64,000 nt of DNA from Mimachlamys varia (GCA_947623455.1 OX392543.1:13948757-14012756), one strand, 5' to 3'; counted from the stretch's first letter, positions 1-11,935 are shown. A program made the numbers and translations. Notes: generated by a model from the sequence alone, not told the origin.

Positions 1-440
1 TAATTTTATCTGGTCAATATCATGTATTATGAGGTGAATTCCTCTTAATATCATCTTTTTTAATCAATAACATCAAATATTCAGAAAATGATGTCATTTC
101 TTTTGATTTCAGATACAACTTGTACAAAATGTTGCATAGAAATATACAAAATAACCCCAAAAATGATTTTTATTTGAAATAATGTTATCTATATATTGAA
201 ACATCTTCATATGTACATTGAATATATTACTTTTAGGTATGGAGGTTGGAAATGCACTAGATTTAGTGGGGAAAAAAACATGTTTCTCTTAATGTCACAT
301 TCCTGTTAATATCATGTTTTTGTCTGAAAAATGCAACTTGATATAAAGAGGAGAGCACTGTAATAGGATAATGTCAATGTTAAAGTAACCACAATGGATT
401 ATTTTTGAAATTTGATGTTCTGAAAAATAAAGATTTTTTT
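1..440. other. AT-rich noncoding DNA, no gene seen
   Basis: No coding signal is visible. 'TTAATATCAT' recurs near 47 and 306. The stretch closes near 350-361 with GGAGAGCACTGTAA, which resembles a transposon terminus, but no partner end lies in the window, so no element is called. Confidence 0.4.
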
Positions 441-955
441 TGTTCTAAATATATACCTTTATTGTACCTTTTTTGTAACTTTTTAATACCTTTTTTGTAC
501 CTTTTTAATAACTTTTTAATACCTTTTTTGTAACTTTTTTGTACCTTTTTAATACCTTTTTTGTAACTTTTTTTATACCTTTTTTGTACCTTTTTTGTAA
601 CTTTTTAATACCTTTTTTTACTTTTTTTTTGTACCTTTTAATACCTTTGAAAAGGTACAAAAAGATACAAAAAAGTTATACGTTTTAAAAAGGTATATAT
701 TTTTTTGTACCTTTTTTATATCTTTTAAAAAGGAATACCTTTTTTGTACCTTTTTAATGCCTTTGAAAAAGTATACCTTTTTTGTACCTTTTTCTTTGAC
801 AATGAAGTGATTATTTAACTGAACAAATGTGTTGAGTATAACTTTTTTGTAACTTTTTAGTGCTAGAATGAAATCTCTTTTCTGATAGGGTTCCAATCTA
901 GCATAAAGAAGTTATGACTTTTTTGTACCTATAAAAATGTAACTTTTTTTAACCT
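441..955. repeat. T-rich tandem repeat (ACCTTTTTTGTA-type)
   Basis: Irregular tandem array of 11-13-base modules such as CTTTTTAATAC, CTTTTTTGTAAC and CTTTTTTGTACC. Around 645-700 the strand bias flips and the same words appear as AAAAGGTACAAAAAG, so one part of the array is inverted. Open frames across it are low-complexity (Lys/Phe rich) and are not genes. It abuts the 5' side of LINE A. Confidence 0.85.
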
Positions 956-1207
956 TGTTTTGGTATGGGAAGTTTCAAGTTTCAATTTTTATTTAAACTT
1001 TTGGCCATTTGACCAACCAGTCGAGGAACAGAGAGCCGGTGAGGCCAGCCTCCATCGCGCTCATTCTGGACGTTTTCGTGATCCCTCCAATTCCTCTGAT
1101 TGTGCTGTTGAGGAACGGAGGACCAGGGACCATGAAGGTACAGGTGACATTTCGTCCCAACCAGGGATGACGCGCAATCAACCCGGCACGCATGGTCAGG
1201 GTGGTAG

Positions 1208-1333
1208 GGTAACGGGGTCCGCTTGAAGGGACATGGTCAGTCACACGCCCCTCCTTACACATTTGGGCGTGGTAGAGGGCGTGGTAAATGCAATGCCTCT
1301 AGAGGCTTTGATGATCAAGGCAGTCAGGCATAG
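1208..1333 (+). pseudogene. Gly/Arg-rich fragment upstream of the LINE A endonuclease
   Basis: An open stretch in the same frame as the endonuclease encodes a Pro/Gly/Arg-rich segment containing GRGRGRGKCN, then stops at TAG 1331-1333, only two codons before the endonuclease frame resumes at 1340. It is either the tail of a separate ORF1-like protein or an N-terminal extension broken by one stop codon. RGG-type tracts commonly bind RNA; that function is inferred from composition only. Confidence 0.45.
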
Positions 1334-1339
1334 GATAAT

Positions 1340-2583
1340 GTGGAGATTGGGGACATACCCCACACTTGTAAAGTTTTTTCCTGGAATGTGAATGGTGGTC
1401 TTGACAGCAAACTGAAGTCAAAAAGTTTTAAAAGTTATATTCAGTCATATGACATAGTCTTTCTGTTTGAATGTTGGATTCCCAATGACTATTCCTTATC
1501 AGTTGATGGGTTTTCATGTTACGTTTATCCTAGAGTACTAGGATCAAGATCACAAGGTGGCGGGATTGTTATAATGGTTAAAAGTCGGTTAGTTAACTAT
1601 GTAACTATAATTGAAACAATATATGATTCAATCATATGGTTAAAGGTCTCACTTCATCTAATTGATAATCCCAGTGATTTGTACATAGCATGTGTGTACA
1701 TGCCACCCGCCAGTTATATATATTATACAACATACAACTGTGACCTTTTTTTGAACTTGAAAATAGCATTGTAAATTACAGTTCCCTTGGGGATATAATG
1801 ATAGTTGGAAATTTCAATAGTCGTACAGGTAGTTTACCAGATTCCATAGAAAATGATTCCATACATTCCAGTATAAAAAATCATATCTCAGATAGTTTCG
1901 ATTATGAACCTGATATCAACCTTAATATCAGACATAACCCGGATGTAGTAATTAACACTTTCGGTAATCGCCTGTTACAGCTATGCAGGTCATGTAATAT
2001 ACGTATATGTAATGGAAGAGACAAGCAAGGATACTCCAATGATTTCACTTATTATGGCTATAATGGTATGAGTACTATTGACTATTGTATAATTACATAT
2101 CCTATTTTTGATATCCTGGAACAATTCATAGTTTCTAACTTCAATGATTTTTCAGACCACGCCCCTTTGCATGTACATTTAAAATGTAAGAGTTACCCTG
2201 TTGATACATGTATATATGATATCAATGAAAACGGTGAGCGTAAATCATTGAACAAATGGAATGATGATCTGAAGGATTGCTCTTTGAGTTTGTTATATGA
2301 AAATCAAGCTGACTTATATAATGCTGTAACTATTCCTGACGTGGTTACTCAGTCTGATATTGATATTAGTGTAAGTGGCTTTAATGAAATACTTTTGAAA
2401 TCTATGGAACCTCTACTTGTGAAGTTTACTAGAAATTGTGATTCTCTGTATAATGGCAGCTCTGTATGCCCTGATGGGACGATTAATTATGATACAAATA
2501 AACCCTGGTTTGATGTGGAACTCAAGACTTTATACAAGTCATATAAATCTCTACTGTTTATCTTTAACAGGGAAAAACTGTAA
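1340..2583 (+). pseudogene. LINE A endonuclease domain (EEP family), broken
   Basis: Two overlapping frames together give an endonuclease/exonuclease/phosphatase-like domain. The N-terminal part (1340-1774) has KVFSWNVNGG, the catalytic-Glu region 'FLFECWIP' and 'ACVYMPP'. The second part (1798-2583, another frame) has 'VGNFNSRTG' where GDFNAR is usual, and the C-terminal 'SDHAPLHV', the SDH catalytic motif. A frameshift lies between about 1770 and 1797, and another near 2583. The Asp of the GDxN motif appears as Asn (GNFN), so the domain would probably be inactive even if the frame were open. The domain nicks target DNA for reverse transcription in intact relatives. Confidence 0.85.
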
Positions 2584-2599
2584 CCAATCATGCTCTTCT

Positions 2600-4799
2600 A
2601 GTGGAGAAGAAGAGGGCTTATAAATTAAAATAATCTATGAAAAAAGGGAAATATTTAAAGTTTGAAGGTGACATGCTTGAATACATGAGATTAAATAACC
2701 CAAAAGAATTTTACAAAAAGTTCACTACAGGTAAATCCAAGAAACCTAATATTTAGATGAATTTTCTATATGATCATTTTAGAAATCTTGCCAGGGGCGA
2801 TAACTCTAATGAAGAATCTCAGCATTTCCACAACTCTTCCAATGATATACCCTTATATGAAGAGTTGGACCAATTAATTACTGTTGATGAAATATGCAAA
2901 GCTATCCGTAATTTAAAGAATGGGAAGTCTCCTGGTAATGATTGTATCTTAAATGAAAGTTTATTGGCAGGGAAGGATATTGTATTGCCTATTTTGTGTA
3001 AACGTTTTAACAATATATTGGATTCTGGTCTCTATCCTGCCGATTGGGCTGTTGCTGTAATTACACCGGTACATAAAAAGGGTGACGCGACTGACCCTAA
3101 TGATTTTAGGAGTATCAGTATAGTAAGCTGTTTGAGGAAATTATTCACGTCAGTCTTGAATAATAGATTATTAGAATGGTCAGAAACATATGATGTCATA
3201 ACTGATGCCCAATTTGGGTTTAGACCCGGTCTTAGTACGGTTGATGCTATATTTTGCTTGCGCTCTATTATAACCAAATCATTTAATAACAAGAAAAAAT
3301 TATATTGCTGCTTTGTCGATTTTCGTAAAGCTTTTGATTATGTAAATAGAATCAATTTATGGTATAAGTTATCAAAACTTGGGATAAGAGGAAAACTTTT
3401 AAAAGTTGTTAAGTCGATGTATTCTCATGTGAAATCGTGTGTTAAAGTAGATGGAAAATTGTCTGATTTCTTCCCGAACAGGGTTGGATTATTAAAAGGT
3501 GAAATTTTGTCACCGATATTTTTTTCACTATATCTAAATGATTTTGAATCCTATTTTATACAACAATGTAAGGGTAGTTATGAATTTGAGGAACTCAGTT
3601 TGTATCTTATGTTATATGCTGACGACTTAGTTTTATTCTCCGAGACTGTAGAAGGTCTCCAAGACATGATTGACAATTTAGAAAAGTATTGTGCTGAATG
3701 GAATTTAATAGTAAATATTGAAAAAACTAAAATTATAGTTTTTAGAAAAGGCGGAAAATTACGTAATAATGAAAAATGGTATTACAAAGGAAGCAAAGTT
3801 ATATGTGTTAATCAGTTTCCTTACCTTAGTATTCTTTTAAATTACAACAATAAATTCAGTTCTATCCAAAAGCAACTAGCTGTACAAGGGCGAAAGGCTA
3901 TGTTTGCACTATTTTCTAAGTGTCCAACATTAAACCTTAATATTTAAACTATGCTCCATCTTTTCGATACATATGTAGGAATTATCCTTTTCTACACGAG
4001 TGAAATTTGGTCTATGCACAAAGCTTCGGATATTGAACAAGTTCATCTTAATTTTTGTAAGAAGTTAATGAAAGTTAAGAAATCGGCCAATAAGAACATT
4101 GTATATCTTGAATTGGGTCGTTTACCCGTAATTTGGATGAGAAAAATTAGAATGATAAAATACTTTTTTAAGATTTTGGAATCTAAAAATTGTATTGTAT
4201 CTACTACATTGAAATGTTTATTAAAATGTTGTAGTAAAAAGAATTTTAACTGGATTACAGCAGTAAGAGATGAATTAAACAATTTAGGTTTTGGTGAACT
4301 TTGGTTAAATCCATACAGTTCTCAGTTTAATATAACATTATTATTGATAAAAAAAAGAATTTATGATCAAGGCATGCAATCCCTTATAGCCTCACTGGAA
4401 AACTCGCCCAAATGTCTTCTGTATAAACGCATATTAAACTTCAACGAATCGTTACAATTTTACCTTACAAAATATATTCCGAAGAAAAACCGCATTTGTA
4501 TAACTAGAATACGTACGTCTACCCATAATTTGGCAGTAGAATATGGAAGGTATAATAACACACCTAGATAACGTAGGTATTGTAAAGAATGTAACTCCAC
4601 ATCTGAAGTGGAGGACGAGTATCTTTTTTTATTAGTTTGTTCTAAATTTCAAAATCTCAGAGCTAAATTTATCAAAAATTATTACTGGAAAAAACCATCT
4701 GTATTCAAAGTTGTTCAGCTATTGAATATCCACAATATTAAAGAACAATGTTTACTGGGTAAATTCATCTATGAGGCAAACATATTAAGATTACCATAA
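2600..4799 (+). pseudogene. LINE A reverse transcriptase and C-terminal domain, broken
   Basis: A single frame with stops at 2754, 3945 and 4569 encodes the rest of ORF2. The main open part (2757-3947) shows the RT motifs in order: 'KNGKSPGND', 'VHKKGDATDPNDFRSISI', 'AQFGFRPGLSTVDAI', 'CFVDFRKAFDYV' (motif A), 'GLLKGEILSPIFFSLYLND' (motif B, with GEILSP where GxSLSP is usual) and 'LYADDLVLF' (motif C). After the stop at 3945 comes the thumb/connection-like segment 'FCKKLMKVKKSANKNIVYLE', and after 4571 a Cys-rich knuckle ending 'EDEYLFLLVCSKF'. The stops and altered motif B mark a non-autonomous fossil. Confidence 0.9.
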
Positions 4800-4877
4800 T
4801 TGATCAACACTGTCTCCACTCCTTTCACTTTGTCCATTATTTCCTTTGATTATTATCTATGATTTTGTAAAATGCAT

Positions 4878-4947
4878 TGTACACTGTATATTGATTGGTC
4901 AAATGGCCAAAAGTTTGAATAAAATTTGAAACATTATACAGTGTACA
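4878..4947. other. Inverted repeat closing LINE A 3' end
   Basis: TGTACACTGTATA at 4878-4890 is perfectly complementary to TATACAGTGTACA at 4935-4947, a 13-bp stem. The 44-base loop is the sequence that is also found inverted at the 5' end of LINE A. It could be a structured 3' RNA recognised by the element's reverse transcriptase, or a separate small inverted-repeat insertion. Confidence 0.6.
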
Positions 4948-5728
4948 AAACAATTATTAGTGTATAAATAAAATTAAGCTTCACATGCAGTCAAATGACA
5001 TTAATCGGGCAATTAGATACCTACATGGTGTACATGTATGTACGTGTTTGTACAAATGTTGTACAAATGTTGAACAAACATTAAATCATGATTGAGTATA
5101 CAAAGTGACCAATTTATGGTTGGGAGCACATGTACATGTACAGATATATACTTGTGTGCCAGAAACACGGGTAAATTTACCTGTACTTAATTGGTTCCCA
5201 CCCCTTAGATGTAACCATCTGCCTCCCTCATCTCCTGTTATGTAATGCTGCTGGACCGGTTGTAATTAACTGACCAGCGTACATTACCTTTACACCTGTA
5301 TCAATTGTTTTCCAATGTAGACATGTAGTTGAAATTATCACCATAAAAAAGTAAGTCAACATTAATGTATGCATGAATACACAAACAAAAAGGGGTGTGT
5401 GATTTTATGATGACCAAAAAAATATCCTGACACTCTTTGGATAGGGGATACATATATGATATGACACTGTGTTAGATAAATTAATTAAACTGTACTACCT
5501 GCTTATTGAAAATGGAAATAAAATGATAAACTAAGTTGAAATTATGAAAACTTTTACGCCTATCTTTATTATAGATGTTCATCAATATCAACTCTTTTTA
5601 CGACTGTAACTTTGCCAGTTTGTATGCAAAGATGTGTCAGACGTTCAGTAAAAAACTGCAAGAAAATAAAGAATAACTCAACATAAGTGCTTTATATAAT
5701 GGGTTACATTATGTCATTTTCTAATTGA
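4948..5728. other. Noncoding, nothing recognised
   Basis: AT-rich intergenic or intronic sequence. A slightly GC-richer patch at 5160-5340 has no stop in one minus-strand frame over about 70 bases and is bounded by AG and GT, but nothing identifies it as an exon. Confidence 0.4.
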
Positions 5729-5889
5729 CAGTGATCAATCTACGTGCGAGTCCCGAGTCCAGTACTCATAAAATTATGAAAGGACTCATACAAATTTTGG
5801 AAATGCTTCAATTTAACATTGTAGGACCCATCGTTTTCAGCAGAGTGTACAAAAAGGACTCATGGAAATAAATTGTAAATTGATCACTG
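5729..5889. mobile_element. 161-bp MITE with 6-bp target duplication
   Basis: Terminal inverted repeats CAGTGATCAATCTAC (left) and the complement of CAGTGATCAATTTAC (right) match at 14 of 15 positions. The element is flanked by AATTGA at 5723-5728 and again at 5890-5895, a 6-bp target site duplication. It has no coding capacity and would need transposase from elsewhere. The superfamily is not assigned. Confidence 0.8.
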
Positions 5890-8029
5890 AATTGATGCAA
5901 TTAATTCCTATAATAAAGCTACCACTGTAAACAATAAGCATTACCCTATCATTTTATTCACACTAGATATACAATATTAATATGCAAAATCAGTTATACA
6001 AAGATAAACTGAGATCAATACAAACTTACGCAGATTTTACTTGAAATGACAGACGAATCCGTCAAACACGTGTAACATTAGATTCAAATGTGGGACGAAA
6101 TGTCTTTAAACCAGCCATCGTATGTATTCAATCAAGAAATCAACATTTCAAAGAAACTAGACAACAAAAAGGTTATTTATGTACAGATCTTCACGTGTTT
6201 ATAGGTATTTACTTACATCATGTGCAGGGAAGTAATATTTTTGCATAAAATCTTCCTTTGGACCGAAGGGATTGTCGTGTTTTGAAATCGAAACTAACAC
6301 TAACCAAGCGAAGGAAAGGAGCCCGAGGCGGTCGATCCGTTCCGGAAATGTAAATCAGAAATGTGATAAAAGTTTACACGGCAAGAAACGTTTTTAAAAA
6401 CAAATTTAACATATAGTATTCGTACATAAGATCAGGTATTAGCCTGGTTTTTTTTATATAACTTTAATTAAAAAATAACCTATCTTGTGCAATGAACTGT
6501 TTATAATTATGGAATGAATAGTAATGATGATTGTGTCATCAATAATTTAGAAAACTGCATGTGCTTTAAACATTATGATATTCTTAAAAGTGTAATAAAG
6601 AGCATGCACTACGCTAATTATTTATTTATTAAAATATGTATGAAACAAAACGGTGTCCTTGTTTTTATCTAAAATCACTCCAATATTCATGTATTAAAAG
6701 CAGTGTTCATTAATTATGATACCGGTACATTGAAAGTTACGGTGAATTTCATGTGTATAAGACCATCCACTTTGACTCAGACCCCAGGTGGTCTTCATAT
6801 GTTTCACTGTACTCCTATCAATGAAAGGATTAGACAACAGACTTTGTGTATATAGTAAGTCTTTTCCTGTATATATAACCAGTACATCATATATACATTT
6901 GCAATATGTCAACTAAGATGTATACTGCAGTTGGATAGCAAATAACAGCCAAGAATTTTAGAATAAAAAAAAGTGCTCTATCGTAAGAAAATAGTAGTAT
7001 TATGAGTCCATCTTTAAAAGTAAAGTTGCGTGAATACGTTCAATAATGAACAGTACATAATATACAATGTATGTTACTCGTGCGTTTTTGGAAAATGTTT
7101 ACTTACGGAAACCCATGTATAATTTCTAAAACATTATAAGCGTACCTTGGACTGAACATAGTCATTCAATGGTATTCGACTGAATAATATATAGTCTTTG
7201 GACATGATGAATGTGTTATTAACGGTTAAGTGTCATATTGGTCATAGCTCTGACCGTAGCAACATAAAGGAACAATATTTAGATGATTTTTATTTCATTC
7301 CAAGTAAACTAAAGAAGTCGTCTTCAGTGCGACGATAACATTCATGAACTCTTGATCGATTTCAAATCTTGAATGGTGATACGACTGAATCAACTGTTCA
7401 CGCAATATAGAACCTACATGTTGTTCTTGAACGATTAAAAAACGCACATATTTCTTCTGATTCAATGCTTTTATTGAAGAAGCTTTTTCTCAAAAGACCA
7501 GGATTGTTTTTACATAAATGCATGCTCGTTCATATATCAGAATGCCGACAGGGCTGATTGTTTTCGTTTGATAATTCATTAATTGAATACTTAATGTCCT
7601 AGATGGTGTATATTATTAATAATAATAAAAGATCAGTTGACTTAAAAGACACTATATGATACAAATACCTTACACATAAAAGGTCTATTACTTGCACATA
7701 ATCACTTATCATCATGATAGAAATACCTTCAATAAAGCAACTAGGACTTTATGACAGAGACATATGATTACACCTTAAACGCCTCACTTTATATATGCAT
7801 GTACTTCCTTCAATTTTTACAATAAGATTTCTTCTCTGCAGTATGTAGTTACTGTATTAAATATAAATCATCTAAGACATATCGCAAAATCATGTATAAT
7901 GCATAATTAGTTCTACATAAAGTTCTAAGGTAAACACAAGAACACACATATAATACTGGATCTGCTTCGTTTTCATACTAGTGGCAACAATAAAACTACA
8001 TTTATCTATAACTTGTAACTATACTATGC
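5890..8029. other. Noncoding, one weak 5'-exon candidate
   Basis: No coding region is supported. The only gene-like signal is on the minus strand at about 6217-6350: a GC-richer patch with an ETS-like TTCCGGAA, then ATG at 6246 and a canonical GTAAGT donor after ten codons (see findings). The remainder is AT-rich without repeats that I recognise. Confidence 0.4.
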
Positions 8030-8464
8030 AGACATGGCCGGCCGGTGGCCGGGGCTCTCCGGCAGCATCGCGGAGGTGCCCGAAGACTTTTACTCGAAGT
8101 TAAAATTTCTCCGGTGTCCAGTAGATTTTCATAATCGGCCACACATCCTTCACAGCTAAACTCGACCGGGAATCGAGCGGTAATCGGCCGGTGTGTGTAG
8201 CCTCAGAGGAGAAATTTTTGGGACCAGACATGGGCCGATATCCGGCCGATGTCTGTTAACACATTGGAAAGTAACCCACCTCACCGATGTCCGATTGGCT
8301 TGAACCGGTGTGGACCAGATATGTTACAGACATCGGCCTGTCACCGGCCGGCTAGAACCGGACATCGGCCGGGCATCGGCGGGGCTATATAAACCCCAAG
8401 ACACTCAGAGGGCAATAAAACCACACAAACAACGGAATAACACCTCACCTAAAAATCCTAACGC

Positions 8465-8495
8465 TCACCCCCCCCGCACCCCCCCCCCCCCCGCC
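8465..8495. repeat. C-rich low-complexity tract
   Basis: Interrupted poly-C tracts inside a roughly 340-base stretch (8400-8740) that is nearly devoid of G on this strand. The frame 8310-8573 across it is compositional and not a gene. Confidence 0.8.
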
Positions 8496-8919
8496 ACAAA
8501 CAATCACAAACAAACCCCACCCTACCCAGATCTATCACAACCGATAATCACGATAACCCTACTAGCACTATAAAATCCCCCTCCCCCAACCACCTCTCAC
8601 GCCCCACCCTATCAAAAATCACATATTCCACCCCATATACAGCACACCTCTATCATCTAGTTAGAACTCAAGCACGACCTCCTCCCCCTTCCCCCATCCG
8701 AACCACCTATCCCACCCAACCCTCACCACCCCTCACACTAATAAATAAAAAAAACGTCAGCAAAGATAGCAAGATTCAAGGAGAAAGATCCTGAAAGTGA
8801 CTTAATAAAGATGACATTGTGAAGATGTAAGTCAGAAATGAAATGTGTGAATGAACAGATCAGGTTTATAAGAATGGACAACAAAAAAACATAGTTAATT
8901 ATCACCTGCATGGCACTCA

Positions 8920-9090
8920 CGCACCTGCACATAGTCCATCGGATAGGACTTTAAATGGTGTCCTGTGTAGGAATGTCCAACCTGCACGCTAAAGATCCCC
9001 CTGTGTATTATCGTAAGAGTAGGCGCGTAAACGCCGACACAGAGGCTAGGGATAAGATAGGGCTTGTATAACTTTACCTTTTATTAGAAT
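8920..9090 (+). repeat. SINE-like segment
   Basis: Contains GGTGTCCTGTGTAGGAATGT followed by a TGCACG..AAAGATCCC block and GTAAGAGTAGGCGCGTAAAC, words that I associate with molluscan SINE bodies. No clear Pol III A/B boxes are seen, and the link to the two tails downstream (9436-9604) is inferred from proximity. Confidence 0.4.
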
Positions 9091-9385
9091 ATTTCGATGG
9101 ACTTCAAAATTTTAAATATATACCAAATTACATAAGTAGGTGCGGTTTAAGGTCATAGGACCCAGGGTGACGAAAATTAGCAATATATAAATAAGTTCGA
9201 CCATCGGCACCTCTCCAATTTAACAGTCACCCTGCCGTCACCTACGACTACGCCACGCCAGACACTTTGACGAGATACGGCTAGTGACTGACTCAACTAT
9301 AAATTATCATTCGAACCCGAGGTCGATTTTAAATCTTTACAAAAATCCATAATATAAGGCCCGATAATCGACCTCGTCCCCCCAC

Positions 9386-9386
<1 letters not shown>

Positions 9387-9416
<30 letters not shown>
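9387..9416. repeat. Homopolymer (C)30
   Basis: An uninterrupted run of 30 C. Its exact length is unlikely to be reliable in an assembly. Confidence 0.9.
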
Positions 9417-9435
9417 TGAGGGAAGGCAGCTTCCC

Positions 9436-9504
9436 TCACGCCGGACGGAACACCGATTAACATCGGTGTGTGCTTCGGCGTTAAACTCGTAACTAACTAA
9501 CTAA
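9436..9504 (+). repeat. SINE 3' tail 1 with hairpin
   Basis: CCGGACGGAACACC leads into the stem-loop ACACCGAT-TAAC-ATCGGTGT (9450-9469), followed by GGCGTTAAAC and repeated TAAC. The same architecture recurs at 9536-9604 and 38060-38119 with different stem sequence. In SINEs such tails are normally shared with the partner LINE that copies them. Confidence 0.65.
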
Positions 9505-9535
9505 GAGGGCAGTGGGCGGCAATCCACCCCCTCGC

Positions 9536-9604
9536 GCCGGTCGAAACACAGAGATACCTCTGTATAGTACAGGCGTAAAACACCTAAACGAAACGAAACG
9601 AAAC
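9536..9604 (+). repeat. SINE 3' tail 2 with hairpin
   Basis: CGCCGGTCGAAAC then the stem-loop ACAGAG-ATAC-CTCTGT (9548-9563), then GGCGTAAAAC and a (CGAAA)n-like end. It is a divergent copy of tail 1 lying about 100 bases downstream in the same orientation. Confidence 0.6.
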
Positions 9605-9935
9605 GCCGTGTACAACATTATAGCGCATCGTTCGTTGTCCGTAGGATACTCGGGCGATATTCGTACGATGTCCGGTGAATAGGTTAGTATCAGATGTTCG
9701 GTCGGTATTCACTGCCTCGCCGGCCCCCAAAAAATTCTCTTTGGAAACAGACGCCGTACGATTACCAGACGGTCTTCGGACGGCCTCCGGACGGTGCCAT
9801 TTATTTAAATGAAGTGTGACAAATTTTTTGACCGGTGTTATCCGATGTCGGAAAAATGGCCAAAACCAGCGGTGTACTCCCGATTACCCCCTATCCCCGG
9901 ATACCGGCCAATCTTTGTGGCCATAGCATAAAGAA

Positions 9936-11935
9936 GAAATTATCTGAAGATCATGAATCCGATTGTTATGGAACATATACTAACATAGATATACAGATAT
10001 TATAATCATAATTAAAGCGTAATTTCACATATTATAAACGTTCCTGTCAGCACCAATCCACCCCTTCTTTAGCAGACGCGTATTAAACATAAAATAAACA
10101 AATGACCTCTGCACCTATATAATGTCCTTTATATATACCTAAATATATACCATAGGATTCGTACTCATAATGAGAAGGTTAGTTATTTTCACACCAGAGA
10201 CGTATACGTATAAAGGCAAATGCATTCTTGATACTTTTCCCGTTTGATATCTGAATCATAGTTTAATCAGGGACGTATAGAGCAGTATAAAATTTACGGA
10301 CTCGCAAATATTAACGATAGTATCATTCTCCCCAACATCTGATATATATATTCTTGAATTCGCCGATTTCGTGAAAAAAAAACTATCAGTGTTTGTATGT
10401 GTGTGGGTGGGGGGCTATTTACATTTCAATGCAGTACGGCATGCAGGATTAACATGATTCATACAATTCCTGTGTGCAAGATGACGGAGAACACAATCAG
10501 AACAATATTCGCGCTGATTACATATAAACAATACACTCATTAACGAAGTTGATGACACAGATACTCAACACAGTATATGTAATTTAAATATACATTATTC
10601 AATTTGAAACATTTTAATTCAGTTAGGAGAGGAACACTGGTATACGGCTCTGATATATTATACTGTATTATTCTTGAATAAAACTATTGTTTAAGCTAAA
10701 CTAAATATAGCATACCCTAATACGATTTTTCAAAATTGTATCTAATCTCTTTGAAGAGACGATGTTTACTACTGGCAAGTGTGGGTCCCTGTGCCTGAAA
10801 CCACAGGTATAATTTCGTTGACTTAACCTTCGAACTAACAATCGTCGCAGGTAATAGGTTGTCTACAAAACGTAAGGCCAGATAAAAGAAAAGGCCATAT
10901 GATAGTGTTTGGGATAGTGAAATTAATTATGTCTGCGCTTATACCTTTTTCAAAAAAGCCATACGATCTTTTGATTCACACAGGGGAATTACATTTTTAT
11001 TAAATTAGTGATTATCATTCAGATAAATGTAAACGTGTCTCATTACTTACATCAATGGGCATGATATGTTGTGTAAGTATGTAATCCCGGTTTCAAAATC
11101 ATTCATATAAATACGCATTTCAATTACAAAATAATATCAGCAAAGAGAAGATTAAAGAATTATACCTGTTTGAGATTTAATTTGAAAATGATGTTTTGAA
11201 GAAAACATAAAATCTATTCAGGTTTTACTTGCAATAATTCAGTTGGAATGTACTAATAATGGAATAACATTCTTAACCAACATTTCCCCCCTTAAAGTAT
11301 TGATATGCATTTACGTTTTTCCCCAACACAAGTTTAAGATTTTTCTTTTGGACGTTTTCTATTGTTTATTTTGAAAACCATAAACGTACAATATTTGGTT
11401 TGTACGCAGTATATATTTTTTCAACAACAAACTCAATTTTTGTTTAAGACTAAAAACAATAAAACTGCTCATGTTAATGAACGTTTGTTCAAGACCATTT
11501 TAATGAAATGATATTTGGGAAAAGATGGAATTAGGATTGAAGCCTAAGTAAGAACATCAAATATAATTTTTAATTTATTAATTCGTATAAAGGAATGTGT
11601 TTCGTATCTTTATCGTATATATTTACTAATTAGGTGTTACAATGTACATGTATTGTACTGTTGTAAATATACGTAATTAGAAATCTAATTCTGTATGAAA
11701 ACCAAAACCAGTAATCACAAAATATCGTTGGAAAACCATTGTTTAAAATTTCATTTTATTGCTGGCAGGGACAGTGTTGCCTATAAGTACATCCCTGCTG
11801 TGCAAATAACACGCGACCGATGTATAGGTAAACACGGGTCATAGTTAGGGTCAGAGACCGACGCGCTTCCGTGAGCAAGTACATCTATTTAAGTCCGTTA
11901 TCGGGCGCATTATCTGCGCTATAACCAAACAATTT
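9936..11935. other. Noncoding, nothing recognised
   Basis: AT-rich. A half-copy of the dispersed palindrome word (CAGAGACGTATA) lies at 10195 and CAGGGACGTATA at about 10269. No exon, RNA gene or complete element is evident. Confidence 0.45.

Larger units (their letters stand above)
972..4947 (+). mobile_element. LINE A, decayed APE-type non-LTR retrotransposon
   Basis: A full-length-looking LINE: a Gly/Arg-rich 5' fragment, an apurinic-type endonuclease, reverse transcriptase, and a C-terminal domain with a Cys-rich knuckle, followed by a 3' UTR. It carries several frameshifts and in-frame stops and is dead. The 3' UTR ends with TTGGTCAAATGGCCAAAAG..., and the reverse complement of the same sequence lies at 972-1021 before the coding part, so the element is bracketed by inverted repeats (22 identical bases in the core). 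Its protein is clearly homologous to LINE B at 33.3 kb (shared 'FRKGG', 'ADDLVLF/ADDITIF', 'FCKxLxxVK', 'ELGR' segments). The clade is not assigned. Confidence 0.9.
8030..9935. mobile_element. GC-rich element with long diverged inverted arms
   Basis: The left arm (about 8030-8270) and the right arm (about 9690-9935) are imperfect reverse complements. Both outer ends read roughly TATG..ATGGCC then GGCCGGT..CCGGGG. Further in, GTAATCGGCCGG...GAAATTTTTGGG on the left matches GTAATCGTACGG...GAATTTTTTGGG on the complement of the right. Both arms are dense in CGGCCGAT/ATCGGCCGG words. The interior holds C-runs, a SINE-like segment and two SINE tails, and has no convincing gene. It is a candidate fold-back or MITE-derived composite. 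Confidence 0.55.

Noticed and set aside
618..896. 92-codon Lys/Phe-rich minus ORF
   Set aside because: It lies wholly in the T-rich tandem repeat.
993..1262. Overlapping 88- and 89-codon ORFs on both strands at the LINE A 5' end
   Set aside because: Neither shows a domain; the plus-strand frame that continues into the endonuclease is a different one (1208 onward).
8310..8573. 87-codon Pro/Thr/Asn-rich ORF
   Set aside because: It crosses a G-depleted C-rich tract in a repeat element; the composition is explained by base bias.
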